64,000 nt of DNA from Branchinecta lynchi. Lineage: Eukaryota > Arthropoda > Branchiopoda > Anostraca > Branchinectidae. The translations under genes were made by a program, and so were the position numbers. How positions within the stretch are numbered: the first letter of the stretch is position 1; each line of letters opens with the position of its first letter. Where the stretch lies: assembly GCA_023053575.1 (NCBI GenBank), contig JAKZAP010000018.1:2046001-2110000 (forward strand), in the 5' to 3' direction. Shown piece by piece: positions 34,006 through 45,717 of this stretch. The notes under the pieces are model-generated. The model had not been told where the DNA came from and did no database searches. It saw only the letters and a list, made by a program, of their open reading frames with translations.

Positions 34006-35347
34006 TTCTGGTTCTTCATTGCTTTTTGCAAAACAGGGCATTTGAAGCTGAAGCTGACGTGATCCTTACCACAGTTTGCACATTTGGGGCTGCTCGAGCA
34101 AGGCGCATCCATAGAGCAAGAATGGGCACCACTACACTTCGCGCATTTCTCTGGCTTATCGCAGCTTACAGAAGTGTGATCGAAGCTCTGACACCTGAAG
34201 CATCGGCGAGGTGCTCGTTTGTACTCAAGAACACGATAGAATTCATAGTCAACAGTCAGGCCGGCTTTCAATGCCTTCTCGAGATCGAACTTACTCTTGA
34301 AAGCAATTTTGATTGTGGTGGACTCACCGATCCGGTTTGCAGCAGTAATACTGGGGTTAAAGTCAGCAATAATTTGGGTGTCGAGATCGGTACTGTAATT
34401 TCGGATAAGCCCAAGGTATACGTTTAAAATAATCTTTGCCTGAGTGCTAGGCTGGAATAATACAGATGCTTCATCACACAATTGCTGGGCAGCTTCAGCG
34501 GTACGTAGGTGCACTCTCAGTTTGTCTTTAGAGGGAACAACTTTACGAATAGCTGCTTTCTTGGCAAAGGTGTCCAGAGTGATTTTTCCGGTTCAGTGAG
34601 CTGTCACAACCTGGTGGTAAGTTTTCGAGAACTACGACACAATCGCTTTCGTCACTACTCGAATCAGATGGAGCTTTTAATGGTGGGAAATCACGGGATT
34701 CCATATTCTTAGCTACAACTGCCAGCGAGCGCTTAATCATACGTATATCTTCTGCAATGGCAGAATACGTGGTAGCGGGAACTAGAGGAACTTCTGCCGG
34801 GTGAATGATGACATAGACTGAAACTCGCACACTGCGCTTATCGCAATCTTTGAATTGCTCAAGTATTTCGTCGATAGCGGTATCAGCGGAGCGGCTTTTA
34901 GCATTAGGCTGATGGTCCATTTACACACTGCGTAAAATCCGAGCGTATTTTGAAATTGGAGCGTATTTTACGCACATTCTGAGCTTGAAAACATTTCTAG
35001 CAATACGGACGTATCTGAGAAATCGGTCTGTTTTGTATCTAAATACGTCCGTATTGCTAGAAATCTTTTGAAGCTCAAAACGTGCTTAAAATATGCTCGG
35101 ATTTCAAAATACGCTCGGATTTTACGCAGTGTGTAAACCCACCATGACCGGGAGCGCACTTTTCATAGAGAGACTGCTTGGCGGCTCTCAGCACTGCAAG
35201 ATCAAAGAATGCTGCGGCGTGACGCTTGAGAGTCCCGCCGTCAATTCCTTTCAGGAGATTGGATTGGAAGAAATTGAGCACTGGGCAGTGTATAGCATTT
35301 TGCATTACTGACATTCTCAAATTCTCAAAGAAGCCAATATTAGGCAA
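34002..35347 (-). pseudogene. LINE-F ORF1 with CCHC zinc knuckles, broken
   Basis: The N-terminal part (35347-35140) has LLKGIDGGTLKRHAAAFFDL and AAKQSLYEKCAPGHG. Then comes the palindromic insertion at 34924-35133, then MDHQPNAKSRSADTAIDEIL (from 34920). After a frameshift near 34545 comes the C-terminal part (34514-34002) with RRCFRCQSFDHTSVSCDKPE, KCAKCSGAHS and KCANCGKDHVSFSFKCP. These are three zinc-knuckle-like units (CxxCx4Hx4C or close variants), as in jockey/I-type ORF1. It ends with TGA at 34004-34002, overlapping the ORF2 ATG. Confidence 0.8.
34924..35133. mobile_element. 210-bp palindromic element flanked by TA
   Basis: The two arms are almost perfect inverted copies: CACACTGCGTAAAATCCGAG at the left and its complement at the right, continuing inward through GCGTATTTTGAAAT and an inner AATACGGACGTAT pair. 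TA lies on both sides (34922-34923, 35134-35135). A TA duplication with such arms suits a Tc1/mariner-type MITE. It sits inside LINE-F ORF1. Confidence 0.85.
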
Positions 35348-35383
35348 ATAGTTGACTCGCCAGGCAGTCTAAATCACAGAAGA

Positions 35384-35634
35384 ACAATTTTTCGCCAGAA
35401 AGTCCAGGTGACGGAGGAATAATTTTTCGCCAGAAAGTCCAGGTGACGGAAGAATAATCAAATTCAAAACAAGTCACGCTAGGGACTGGCAACGCTGCCC
35501 GGATGTTAATTAATAACAGCAAAGTTTAATTTCGTACGAGTTTATCGGGACTCTGGCACTGGCAACGCTTCCCGGATGTTGCTAATAGCAGCAAAGTTCA
35601 ATTTCGTACGAGTTTATCGGGACTCGGAATCCCA
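35384..35634. repeat. Two tandem duplications upstream of LINE-F
   Basis: A 37-bp unit (AATTTTTCGCCAGAAAGTCC...) occurs twice at about 35384-35457. A unit of about 85-90 bp (ACTGGCAACGCT..CCCGGATGTT through TTTATCGGGACTC) occurs twice at about 35474-35634. They lie just upstream of ORF1 in the LINE orientation and could be promoter-like 5'UTR repeats, as some LINEs have, but this is inference. Confidence 0.7.
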
Positions 35635-35639
35635 GAAAA

Positions 35640-38204
35640 CTGGTGAAATACTCATCAATCAACCGAAATAGTCCAAAATCTGAAGAATGTCCATTGAGAA
35701 TAGCGCACTGGTCGTAAATCGGGATTGAATAGGGCCTTTTGACTGGCGGAAACCACAAAACAAAAATTGGCTGAGGAGATGACTGTTCATAACAGTGTTG
35801 CCACTAATTGCCAATCTATCTTTCTATCCCCGACTACTGACATTTCTATCTTAGACTACTGACATTGGTACTTATAGCCTTTGACCGCGATTTCGAGACA
35901 CCGTTGGATGGGCCTAACCTCTAATATTGTGATACTTTGCAACTCAGTGTCAATATTTTATGTTAGCCAACCTTCTTTCTGATGGAGATGGATCAGCCAG
36001 AATCGGGGTCCTCTAATCCCAGAAGGCCTAGACGGGCAAATATATCTGGTTGCAAGCTTAGAGTAGAAGAGGCGGCTGACAATTTTTTTAATTTGTGTGG
36101 CGGGCCTTTCTGACTTGTCGGATAGCGGCCAAAACGAAGACTAGATCCCAAAAGAAGACTGCGAACCGAAAGAAGAAAGGAGTTTTCTGGCTTGGCCGGA
36201 AATTTTTTAGAGAAAATGGAATTAGAGTTGCAGCAGGAACTGAATTCGAGAACTGAACCTGACGAACAGCCAGAGTAGAACACAACAGAGGGCCCAAATT
36301 CGTAATAGAGGCCCAGAGCTGTAGAAAGAACTGAGTATCAGCGTTGACAAGTAGAAGATTTCTTCCTAAGGGCAGACGAAGATGTAATAATATATCCGGT
36401 CAAAGACGCGTCCTTAGGGCTTGAAGATTTGTGTCCCCTGTGAGTCGTCTAGAATTTAAAACGGAAAAACAGCCCACATCCGGTGAAGCTCGCAAGAATT
36501 TACCCTCGTCATTATTTATAATCGAAGAAGCTGGACTAGGACTGGAAGGTGCTATCGTCCTCGGATTTTTTGTACAAATTGAGAAGCAAATTTAATTCAC
36601 CGATTTTTCCCACCCTTTCACTCACAAAACAGTTAGGCGCAGTCAATTTTCTTGCAGCTAGTGAGCAAAGTCACTCTGGTCTCAAACAAATGTGGAGCTA
36701 GCCAAGAAGAAGTTGTAAGGCGTAGAAGTAGTGAAAAGAAAATGTACATCGAAGATCAATATCCTGATGTCGCTAGAGACTACAAGCGCAACATACGGGG
36801 TGTGGAGAATACGATCATCTTATCGCGTCGTACAGCACCGAAATTGGACATTGAAGCTCTGACATTTCGAGCATCAAGATACATCCTACAAGGTGATCTC
36901 TTTTCAAGTTTCAAATGACATATACAAAGCCTTGATCCACTGCGAATATTACGGTGCTTCGTGGTGACGGCTTGAGCCTCGTTTTTGTTGCAATAGCGCT
37001 GCTGCAGCACTTCCTTGCTTTTGCATAATATGCGTTTTTGGATTCACTTTCTTCTTGGTTGAAGCGGCAGCGCTGCAGCATCTTGCAGGGAAGCACGGAC
37101 TTGGTCGGGGAGCAAGTCCGTGATTCTCGAGAAGCGCTGCCGTCTTCCTCGGAAGCGCAGCAGTGCAAAAACGGATGTAGAAAGAGTCAGTCCGTAATCG
37201 GCCGAGAAGTGGACCTGCAGCATGCAACAAGAACGAGGCTCTGGTTGGACATGCAGAAGTGATACAAGCAGTAGCGATGGAACGGGATTTCCTGCATCCA
37301 ACTTCCCCTTTTACGTCAATGGCAATAGCAAAGCAAACTTTTTGAAAAGAAAACGTAAGAGATGATAAATTAAACCGCTTCCAGATCCTTAATGAGGGCC
37401 GGGATGCACCCTGCTGAGTGCTGGTGTTCAAAAACGAACAAAAAAAAGATCAAGCACAAAGTGTTCAAAGTGTGTTGTTGTCCTTTGCTTGATAAAAGTA
37501 CGACTGTTGGTAAACTTTGATTTTGTACATGACACTATAAATAAAGCTGTGACCTCAAAGCCTCAATAGGTCACTTGACAGAACTTCATACTCTTTAGGC
37601 CTATTCATGTCAATTGACAGTCCCCTAGATATCTAAGTATCCATTGACGCAAGGTGATGAAACTCAAGTTCACAATGAACCTCGTGACACACAAAACCGG
37701 TTGGAATTTTGTTTAACTCGAAGGAAAATAATTCGGGTTCGAAAGGGTTCAGATAACCTGACAGAGATAAACTTCTGACATTTGGTTTTGGTGGAGTCGT
37801 TATGACTTTTCACTACGTAGAGTTGATTGTTCCATGGGGTATGGCGATGCTTTCCTGATTAGAGGCGGCTGTTCTTTCATTCTCATGCGTTCTTGTCACG
37901 CATGAGAATGGACCTTGCCGCCTCAGTCAGCAAGAAATTTCTCTTCGTTCCCTTATTTTAATTTCTAGATTTAAGGGATTCCAAACGCAACCTGTCAGAA
38001 CAGACAACCTGACCCGTCCCTTATGCAAAGGTATAGAATTTGCGGATCTCAAATTTCTCGTCAGAGCACAGAGTGTATCCTGTGACTGTGTCGCTCAAAA
38101 AACTAATAATGGCATCGAAGAAACTAAGGTTCTCTGATTTCCGAAATACTCTTACTCTGAATTATAACAACATTACTAACAACCAAAACATATCCATAAC
38201 TCGA
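35640..38204. other. No clear gene; a short frame and an inverted pair
   Basis: An ATG near 35980 opens MEMDQPESGSSNPRRPRRAN and about 45 codons in all, then breaks; Lys/Arg-rich phrases follow in other frames. A plus frame 36652-36918 has no signature. Near 36970 AGCCTCGTTTTTGTTGCA and near 37220 its approximate complement TGCAACAAGAACGAGGCT enclose about 250 bp rich in CTGCAGCA. This may be a decayed TIR element. The remainder to 38204 shows nothing I can support. Confidence 0.35.
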
Positions 38205-38924
38205 TCACAGTTTCACTGCCGGACAAGGATTGCGATATCGCTCCGACATCCTCAGCTTTTTGGGAATATAATAATTATCTTCTACCATCTTCTCTATTGC
38301 TCCCTCTTTCTCCACGTTAATGTTATCTTCGTTCTGTAGAAAATCAAATCCGGACTTGAGGTGATCTGAAATTGACTTTAGCGATACACTGTGAAAAATC
38401 GTTAAAGAATCTGGGGTGAGTTTCTTCTTATATGCGAGTGATGGCTCCACAGTGGAAGGAAGCATTACTTCTGACGTTTGCCAATTTTGCAGTGGTTCAA
38501 TCGATCTTGAAGAAAACCTGTGTGTGTCAGTTTGTGCTCGTTCGTAAGGAGACGGTGTGGGAGTGAACACGTTATCGAAAATCTTGGATGAAACAGGCTG
38601 TTGGGTGTGCAACATTCGAATATGGTCTTCTTTGCCACTGTAGTTCTGGTAATCCATCCAGTTCAACCCATACCACGATGCAGTATTTTCAGATTGGCGG
38701 ACGGAGGTTGTTAGATCAAGGCTCAGGTTGTAACAGTTACGAATGGGGGTAGGACGGCAGGGCTGGTGAACTGAGCTGGTGGATGAACCATAAGACTTTG
38801 ATAATTCCTGGTCGCGGGGTCCTGCAACAGAGTAAGTCATCAGTCCTTGCTCAGAAAGGAACTGACAGGTTCTTTGAAAGGTTTCTGGAGAGGGCCTATA
38901 ATTCTCTTTACTCGCGGGAGATAT
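38205..38924 (-). CDS. Probable host terminal exon, unknown protein
   Basis: On the minus strand a tract of 13 T followed by AG ends at 38925. An open frame of 239 codons then runs in phase 0 to a stop at 38205. It begins ISPASKENYRPSPETFQR and includes QFLSEQGLMTYSVAG, a Ser/Thr/Pro-rich middle and a C-terminal IPKKLRMSERYRNPCPAVKL. No domain is recognised and nothing resembles the mobile elements here. Length, composition and the acceptor argue for a real last exon. Upstream exons were not found; the zinc-finger exons at 50-55 kb are on the same strand, but the known donor phase does not match directly. Confidence 0.5.
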   Translation of the reverse strand: MSPASKENYRPSPETFQRTCQFLSEQGLMTYSVAGPRDQELSKSYGSSTSSVHQPCRPTPIRNCYNLSLDLTTSVRQSENTASWYGLNWMDYQNYSGKEDHIRMLHTQQPVSSKIFDNVFTPTPSPYERAQTDTHRFSSRSIEPLQNWQTSEVMLPSTVEPSLAYKKKLTPDSLTIFHSVSLKSISDHLKSGFDFLQNEDNINVEKEGAIEKMVEDNYYIPKKLRMSERYRNPCPAVKL

Positions 38925-39784
38925 CTAAAAAAAAAAAAATTCACGAACTTTGAAATGAAACGGAAGGGACCCTGGATTAAATCTATAAGGCAAGATATTT
39001 TCTGGAGATTATATCAAAATTGACAATTTCCATGAAATGCTTTTGGAAATGATGTTGTTTTTAGATTGGCTGAAAAATAGTTCCACCCGCTAAACCGGAA
39101 GATTTTTCCCTCACACAAGTGAGGTTTTAGGCTTGAGGCATCAATTTTGAAGATAACCCTAGTTCGTGTACGCTACTTATGCATGAAAAAGTAGCGTGCA
39201 AAGTGTATTTGAGAAATGTGTTATTTTTTCTATATTTTAGTTTTCAAACTATTCTGGATGCGGTTGCCATCCGCGATCTAGTTTCGACAAGTCAGAATCA
39301 AGCAAAATTGAAACAGATTTTGGAAACTTCCACATCGTCAGAGAATTTATTCCGAATATCAGCATTTAAGCAAAATCGTAATGTTGTTGTTGGCATAAGT
39401 TATTCAGAGGGGTTAACAACGTTACATTGACAAACAGCTTGAATTTTCGATCACTGAAGAGATTACTCATTCTGCTATTTGCGCTGTTCCATTTTTTTTT
39501 ATATGATAAGTTATTGCTATTGGCATAACTGACAATTGTAGACTATGCCATATGCATAGAGCTATTTCCATCCTTAATAAGAAAGCAGTTGTTACTTTAT
39601 TTACTGTAACTTATGTGAGAAGCAAAACAGCTGTGAGACTATACTGATGGACAGTTGACTGATTGTTTATATTTTGCAACATTTAAGGCGACAGCCGAGC
39701 GCATTCACACCCGACATGACAAGCTAAACAGCTGAGAAGCACAGCAGCAAACTTGGGCACCCTAAATGATTAAAAATAATTAAA
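38925..39784. other. Probable intron or spacer; a weak exon-like frame
   Basis: On the plus strand TTATTTTTTCTATATTTTAG ends at 39240. It is followed by about 62 open codons (FQTILDAVAIRDLVSTSQNQ...) to a stop at 39430. It looks like an acceptor plus exon but is short and unnamed, so I do not call it. The rest is AT-rich. Confidence 0.3.
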
Positions 39785-40480
39785 TGGTAGGAAGAGCCCT
39801 TATAAACTCAGCTATATAAACCTTGAGTGCTTAGCCACTAAAGCAGAGTACCCTTATCGGAGGCTGACTGATTTCAAAACAAGTTCCCCATAAAGATCTG
39901 GAGACATGAACTCAGGGTTATATATCACCCTTCCTCCGCGAGTTTCAGATCAGAAACCCGGCCTGAACAACTCGTTAGTAGCGCTGCCTCGAACGTTTCC
40001 CAGGAACCCTTAGAAAATACACTCAAATTGTCAGACTAAGCAGACAGGGATGCTAAAAGTCTGCTTTCCAAAGTCATGAGCTGGCATCCACTCATTGAGA
40101 CTCAGAATCTCAGCTTAGATTTGGCTGCCGTGAGCCAAACAACCGGGTCAGATTCTCCATCGAACTGAGTGATATCTTTGGCTATATCCAAGCGAAGTCG
40201 AATTTGGGCCGAAGATACATCTGCTACTGGGTTAAACGAGTGATGTGTCGGCATTTGCTGATGGTGCCGCTCCAAGAAGTTAGGTTGTCGTGGGACTCTG
40301 AGGGTTGAAAAATGGTCGGGGGGCCAAAGGGGTTCGGGCAGGGTGAATGGGCTGCGAAGGCGTTGGATTGGACGGGGAAGGATTCGCGCTGTGAGGATGG
40401 ATATTCGGCTGGATTCGATTTTGGTGGTAAGGGTCCCCTGCCGGTTTAAGGTCAAAATGGGCGATGACATCACGCGAATT
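39785..40480 (-). pseudogene. Gag-like fragment of the LTR family, second copy
   Basis: The minus strand is homologous to 11900-12500. It shares the protein phrase DITQFDGESDPVVWLTAAKS and, further on, phrases such as TCATGTCTCC(A/G)GATCTTTATGG and GTTTATATAGC(T/C)GAGTTTATAAG. It covers only part of gag, and stops follow the capsid-like opening. It ends against a Penelope fragment near 40500. Confidence 0.75.
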
Positions 40481-40554
40481 CGACCATCTCAAGGAAACCC
40501 TCATGGAAAATACTGATGATCATGACAAGCCAAAAATCGAAAAAGTAATCTTTG

Positions 40555-41240
40555 CTCGATTTGAAAATTCCTGTTGGGAACACCGTTGAGATAAAGAAAA
40601 ACCGAGCAGGCATTAACCGAGATACAGGCGAGTACTGCATACCGGAAACGTGGAACGGGGTTATTAAGAGAAGAATATTTAAGCCTCAGTCCCTTATTAA
40701 CAACAAAACCGAAGTCGATCAAAATGCAGAAAAAAAAAATTTCTGCCGTCGCCCCAATCGTGCAGCAAAAATAGCAGCCGTGTCAAAAATTAAATCTCAG
40801 CACCAGTTTTTCCGTGCAGTAATTATTCAAAGTAATAGATACAGGCGAGTACTCATAATAGAAACGTAGAACGAGGTCATTAATAAAATAATATTTAAGC
40901 TTTCCGCCCTTTATTAATAAAAAAAACCGAAGTTGACCAAAATGCAGAAGAAACCCTTTCCTGTCATCGCCCCAATCGTGCAGCAAAAACAGCGTCCGTG
41001 TCAAAAATTAAATCTCACGACTAGTTGTTTCAGTATAGTGGTATTTGAAGATAATTTACTTTAATAAGATATTTATAGTCGGTAGAAGCTTCAGTTATTT
41101 TATTACAGTTTTGTTTCCTTCCCCGAAGTTGAACCAGAGGATTGACAGCCTGACGAGGACCCCTGCCAAGAAGAGCCAAAATATCGCTGATGAAGAATCA
41201 TAGCTGACGTATCCGTTGTAAACATTGTTTGAATAAATGT
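40555..41240 (+). pseudogene. Penelope-like C-terminal fragment, duplicated
   Basis: EIKKNRAGINRDTGEYCIPE and TWNGVIKRR (40590-40680) match the tail of the Penelope-like element at 61447-61744 (EIKKTRAGINRDTGEYSLLE). The stretch from about 40842 repeats the same sequence in tandem in a more mutated form (GATACAGGCGAGTACTCATA...), including the CCCCAATCGTGCAGCAAAAA phrase. Only the end of the element is present. Confidence 0.75.
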
Positions 41241-41446
41241 TTCAAAGTCAGCTGGGGCTCAAAGAATAATTAAATTTTAATACTGAAAATTTAGTTTGAA
41301 ATTTAAAAGAAATAATAAGTGGGAAAGTAGTTACAGTTAAATGGTAAATTTTAAAGTTTTAACAAAGGGATAGGGTTTTAAAGTTATTTTCTGCAACTAA
41401 AGTAGTTTTATATTAAGAAAATAGGTCATTGTTAAAAGTTTTTCAT

Positions 41447-41877
41447 TTAATCGTACTAATTCATTTTGTATGTAAAGTACGATCAAATGATGCGGTTCGA
41501 TAGTCGATGCGGTTCCTAAAGTAACTATCGGTTCGAATGTTAAGTTGGTTAATCTTGGCATTAAATCAAATCTACAGACAAGGGTTAGCCGCTTATTTGT
41601 GAGCCGTTTCGTACCTGAAACCGATGCGGATACGCTGGCCAGAGCTATCTCGAGTAAGCTTAAGTGAATTGAGGAGTGCGAAAGGATTGCTACGAAGAGC
41701 CAGTCTAGTGCCTCGTTTAAAGTGGTTGTCCCTGCTGTCATGCGAAACTTGCTCATGGAACCCAACTTTTGGCTAGCAGGAATTTACGTAAGAACATTCT
41801 ATGAGCCTAGGAAAGTGGACCCTGGTAGCAGTGCTCCAACTGTCTCCGGTGTTCCTACTTCAAGCCCCAATGCCTAG
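41447..41877 (+). pseudogene. LINE-gamma copy C, ORF1 C-terminal part
   Basis: SRLFVSRFVPETDADTLARA, a stop, then SASFKVVVPAVMRNLLMEPN and VRTFYEPRKVDPG. It aligns with the ORF1 end of copy B. The N-terminal part is missing. The stop TAG (41875-41877) overlaps the ORF2 start ATG 41870 in the same arrangement as in copy B. Confidence 0.8.
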
Positions 41878-44636
41878 TAAGATTAGGTTTGCGTCGTTTA
41901 ACTGCCACTCAGTTAAACACAACGTGGAGGCAGTGAAGGCACTTTGTGAATGTTGTGATATTATTTTTCTTCAGGAAACTATGTTAATGGATTTCGATTT
42001 AACATTTTTGAGTGCTATACACGCTGATTTCATTGCGTTTGGTGTTTCCGCGTCGCGTGCCGGTGACGGTCTACTGCGTGGTAGACCAAAAGGCAGTCTT
42101 GCGATTTTATGTCGAGCTGGCTTTAGTTCATGCTTGTCATTCCCAGTTCCTGCGGATGACCGCCTCCAACCAGTGAATATTCTGATTAATGGTAATAGTA
42201 GTCTTTTTGTCAATGTATACATGCGTGTGTGCACACAGGAAAACCTGTCGGAATTCTGGTTGTACCTTGGTAGGCTGGCCTCTTCTTTGTGCGGTGATTT
42301 TTCCGAGGTTTGTTTTGTTGGTGACTTCAATGCGAACTCGACTGGTGATACGCTCTTTAATAAGGAACTTGAGGAGTTTGTGGCTGATAATAACATTACG
42401 ATTTCAGATCGGGTGTCCCTTGATCCTACTTCTTTCACATATATGAGTCCGATCGGGAATACATCGTGGTTAGATCACGTTGTTTCTTCTGATTAGCTTC
42501 ATCCATTATTGAGTGAAGTGCGTATAATGTATGATGTATTTGGGTCTGATCATTTTCCATTAGTGTTTAGTTTACCCTTTAGTTCCCCTGTTAATATTTG
42601 TCGGAATGATCTTTTTGACCCCCCTGTTATTTCCCCTCCCAGAGTGGATTGGGCTAAGGCCTCTACGTCTCAGTTAAAGGCTTATGCTGAGCGTGTGGAC
42701 CGGAGGATTTTTGGCCTTGATAGTGCATCTCTATATTATTGTTCTTCTAGATTCTGTGTAAGTAGTGATCATTCTAAGAAGCTTGAGTATCTGTATTTTG
42801 CTATTGTGTCTATCCTTATAGTTTCTGCATGCGAAACTTTGCCTGGGTTTGGTCTTCCTTCTGGTATAACTATCGTAATAATGAAATAATACCTGGTTGG
42901 AATACGCATGTGCGGTACTACTATCGTTCAGCCAAGGAGGCCTTCCTAACGTGGATTTCACATGGTAGGTCGACTGGAGATCAATTTGATTCAGTTGATC
43001 AATTGATTGACACCCTTCGATGGTGTAAAAGGAATTCTACCATGTTGAGGGCGAGAGCTCTGGCGGATAGCCTTAGGTCCGCAAAGTTTACTACTTATTG
43101 GAAGGCTGTATCGAAGTCTAAGCAGCCTTTTTCTCCAAAAGTTGTTGATAGAGTAGAGAAAGCTATCACTGAGTTGTGGCGGAGCCATTTCTGTGGTGTG
43201 TTTTCTTCTGTGAAATCTAATTCTTCTCAGTATATAGCGGCAACGCCATCTGATTCCCTCCTAAATTCTGGAGAGCAGCTGATTTCGCTTGATTTAGTTA
43301 CTAAAGCGATTTCTGGGCTCTCCGGCAGTAAGATTGGTGGACTTGATGGTGTTTCCGCTAACCATTTAAAGCATGCTGGACCGTCTCTTGTGTGTGTTCT
43401 TTGTTTGCTTTTTAATGGGTGTTTAAATCACCAGTTTGTGCCTGGGGCTCTGGCTGAAGTTTGCCTTGTGCCTGTACCTAAGTGTCCTACTGGGGATATA
43501 ACGGCTTTGGCTAACTATCGTCCGATTGCCCTGGCAGCAGTAGTGTCAAAATTATTTGAGAAATGTCTGTATAACTTGCTTCAACCTTGTATAAATTCAT
43601 CCCAATATCAGTTTGGATTCAAGGAAAAGTCTTCTACTGAGTTTTGTGTTTTTATTTTGAAGACAGTTATACAGTATTTCTGGTTGTTTTCAAGCCCTGT
43701 ATTTGTTTGTTTTATTGCAAGGACGGCGTTCTATAGGGTCAACCACGAGAAGCTTCTTTTTAAGATGATCTCGCGGGGTGTGGACCCTCGTATTGTGGGT
43801 ACATTGGCTGCTTGGTTCCAAACACAGAGATTTCGTGTAAAGTGGGGAGGTATACTACTCTGTTCTTAATGGTGTTAGACAGGTTAGTGTCCTTTCTCCT
43901 TTATTATATAACCTGTATGTGGATGGACTAAATGTTTCGTTGGCTAATACTAGTGTTGGTTGCTTTGTGCAGGATTTTTGCTTTAATAACCTTTGCTAAA
44001 CAGATGACCTTGCCATTCTTGCCCCAACTGTAGCAGCCCTGAACAAGCTTCTGGCTGTCTGTGATCGGTTTGCCGTGGCTAATGATGTAATCTACAATAC
44101 AAAAAAGACTTTTTGAATGGCGTTCATCCCACCTGGCTTGTCTCTCAAGCACATACCTACTGCTATCCTATCTGGAGTCCCGCTTGTGTTTGTACAGTCG
44201 TTTAAGTATTTGGGATATACTTTCTGCAGTTCACTTAGAGACGACCTCCAAGTTTCAGTGGTGTCCCGATCACTGTGTGTCCGTGCTAATTTCCTTATTA
44301 GAAAGTTCTCTAGTTGTGACTCCACTGTATTGTTTGTCACTAACCCACTCTACATCTGTGAAATGCGAGAATACTTTTAGGGTTCTTTATAACAATTCAT
44401 TTCGGTGGCTACATGGTCTACCTTGGAACTGTAGTGCTTCCGGGATGTTTGTCGGTGAGGGTCTTCCTTCTTTTGGGGAACTCAGGCGTCGGTCTATGTT
44501 TTCTTTCCAGACCCGGATCCTTCGGTCCAGTAATCCACTCCTTGTGATTCTCTCGGTCCCAAACATGCGGCTATCCTTACCTGTGTGGATGGCATGGAAC
44601 CGTGAGCTGTATTCAGCATTTGATGTTGGGTAGCTT
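41870..44636 (+). pseudogene. LINE-gamma copy C, ORF2, several lesions
   Basis: ATG 41870 opens KIRFASFNCHSVKHNVEAVK, IIFLQETMLMDFD, LFVNVYMR, GDFNANSTGDT and GNTSWLDHV. A TAG at 42494 follows, then FGSDHFPLVF in the same frame. There are frame changes near 42875 (PGWNTHVRYYY follows) and near 43850. RT blocks include NYRPIALAAVVSKLFEKC, YQFGFKEKSSTEF, FIARTAFYRVNHEK (the KAFD core is changed) and NGVRQVSVLSPLLYNLYVDG. At the catalytic site a stop precedes TDDLAIL (about 43998). The C-terminus, VFVQSFKYLGYTF then RWLHGLPWNCSASG, ends at about 44636. It is colinear with copy B but clearly older. Confidence 0.9.
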
Positions 44637-44730
44637 ATTGTTTTTATATTTTTGCTTACACCCATTGTTAGTTGTTAATATTTATTGCTAGTTGTTTAGT
44701 ATGGCCCAAGCTGGCCGTTTTATTAGATTA

Positions 44731-44754
44731 AATAAATAAATAAAATAAATAAAT
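44731..44754 (+). repeat. (AAATA)n 3' tail of LINE-gamma copy C
   Basis: A run of TAAA units about 95 bp after the ORF2 end; matches the tail of copy B. Confidence 0.8.
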
Positions 44755-44759
44755 GAAGG

Positions 44760-45470
44760 TTTATTTGTACTTCATTTATTTTTTTATTTTATTTGTTTTT
44801 AGAGACAAAAAAAGACAATTAAAGACAATTAGAGACGGAAATGAAAAAGATTGTAAGAAATGACACTGCAAAAGGGATTCCCTATGACGGAATGGCATCG
44901 TTAGACGCAGGAAGTGCGAAAATTCGAACAAAATTTGTGTTGTTCATGTCTCCAGGACAAAAACACCTTTTTGGTTTGGTTGCAAAAAAAAAATAAGGAG
45001 GGATAGCATTTTTGTAAATATTAAGTTTTTAAAGAATGAAAATTTTAAGGAAAAGATATATTACGGAAGGAAAAATAAAAAAAAAGGTTTTAAAGATGTG
45101 TTGAAAGTGGTAAAAGGAGAAATAAGGGTTAAAAGAGGGAATAAGAAAGGATATTAAAAAAATTAAATGTAGAGATAGAGGAAGGTGTAGGTGACGCTAA
45201 ATATGTAGGTCGATCGTTGAAAGAAAATAATTACAAATAATTTAAAATATAAGATGTTAGGACCGTTGGCGTCACCGAGGGAAGTGGAAGCGTAGTCACC
45301 TGGCCAAATCATATTGGACAGGAAGAACGGAAAAGATGCTGCGCGGCTAATAATAAAAAAAAATAAAAAAATGAATTGGCTTCTAATAAATTGTCAGAAT
45401 TTTATTTAACCACTCAAGATCATAAATAAATAAAAAAATTAGAAGCTGCGCAAACTTTCTTAAATTATTA
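44760..45470. other. Very AT-rich, no gene
   Basis: Poly-A-rich sequence with runs of A and AAATAA. No frame of note, no element ends. Confidence 0.4.
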
Positions 45471-45479
45471 ATTCCGGGA

Positions 45480-45700
45480 TTCGAAATTTTAATTGTAACA
45501 GTGTTATTTCAGCAATGGTGTGGGGAGAAATATATCCAAAATCCACTCTTAAACAATTAGTACGATGATGATGTGGGGAGAAACAAAAATGAAAATCAAA
45601 TTTTAGCACCATTGTTACGACGATGATGTGGGAAAAAAAACTCCTCAATCCCACTTCTGAAACCTTTATTACGACGACTGTATCTGTATGTGAAAAAGCA
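45480..45700. repeat. ~80-bp diverged tandem repeat
   Basis: Three or four copies of a unit containing ACGATGATGTGGGGAGAAA and, between them, CCACTCTTAAACAATTAGTA-like variants, with indels. Non-coding. Confidence 0.6.
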
Positions 45701-45717
45701 CTCTCAACCTGATATTA

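Noticed and set aside
35980..36120. Small ORF MEMDQPESGSSNPRRPRRAN...
   Set aside because: Ends after about 45 codons, no signature, no splice site that would extend it.
39241..39430. Exon behind TATATTTTAG
   Set aside because: Only about 62 codons in very AT-rich DNA, no domain; too weak to call.
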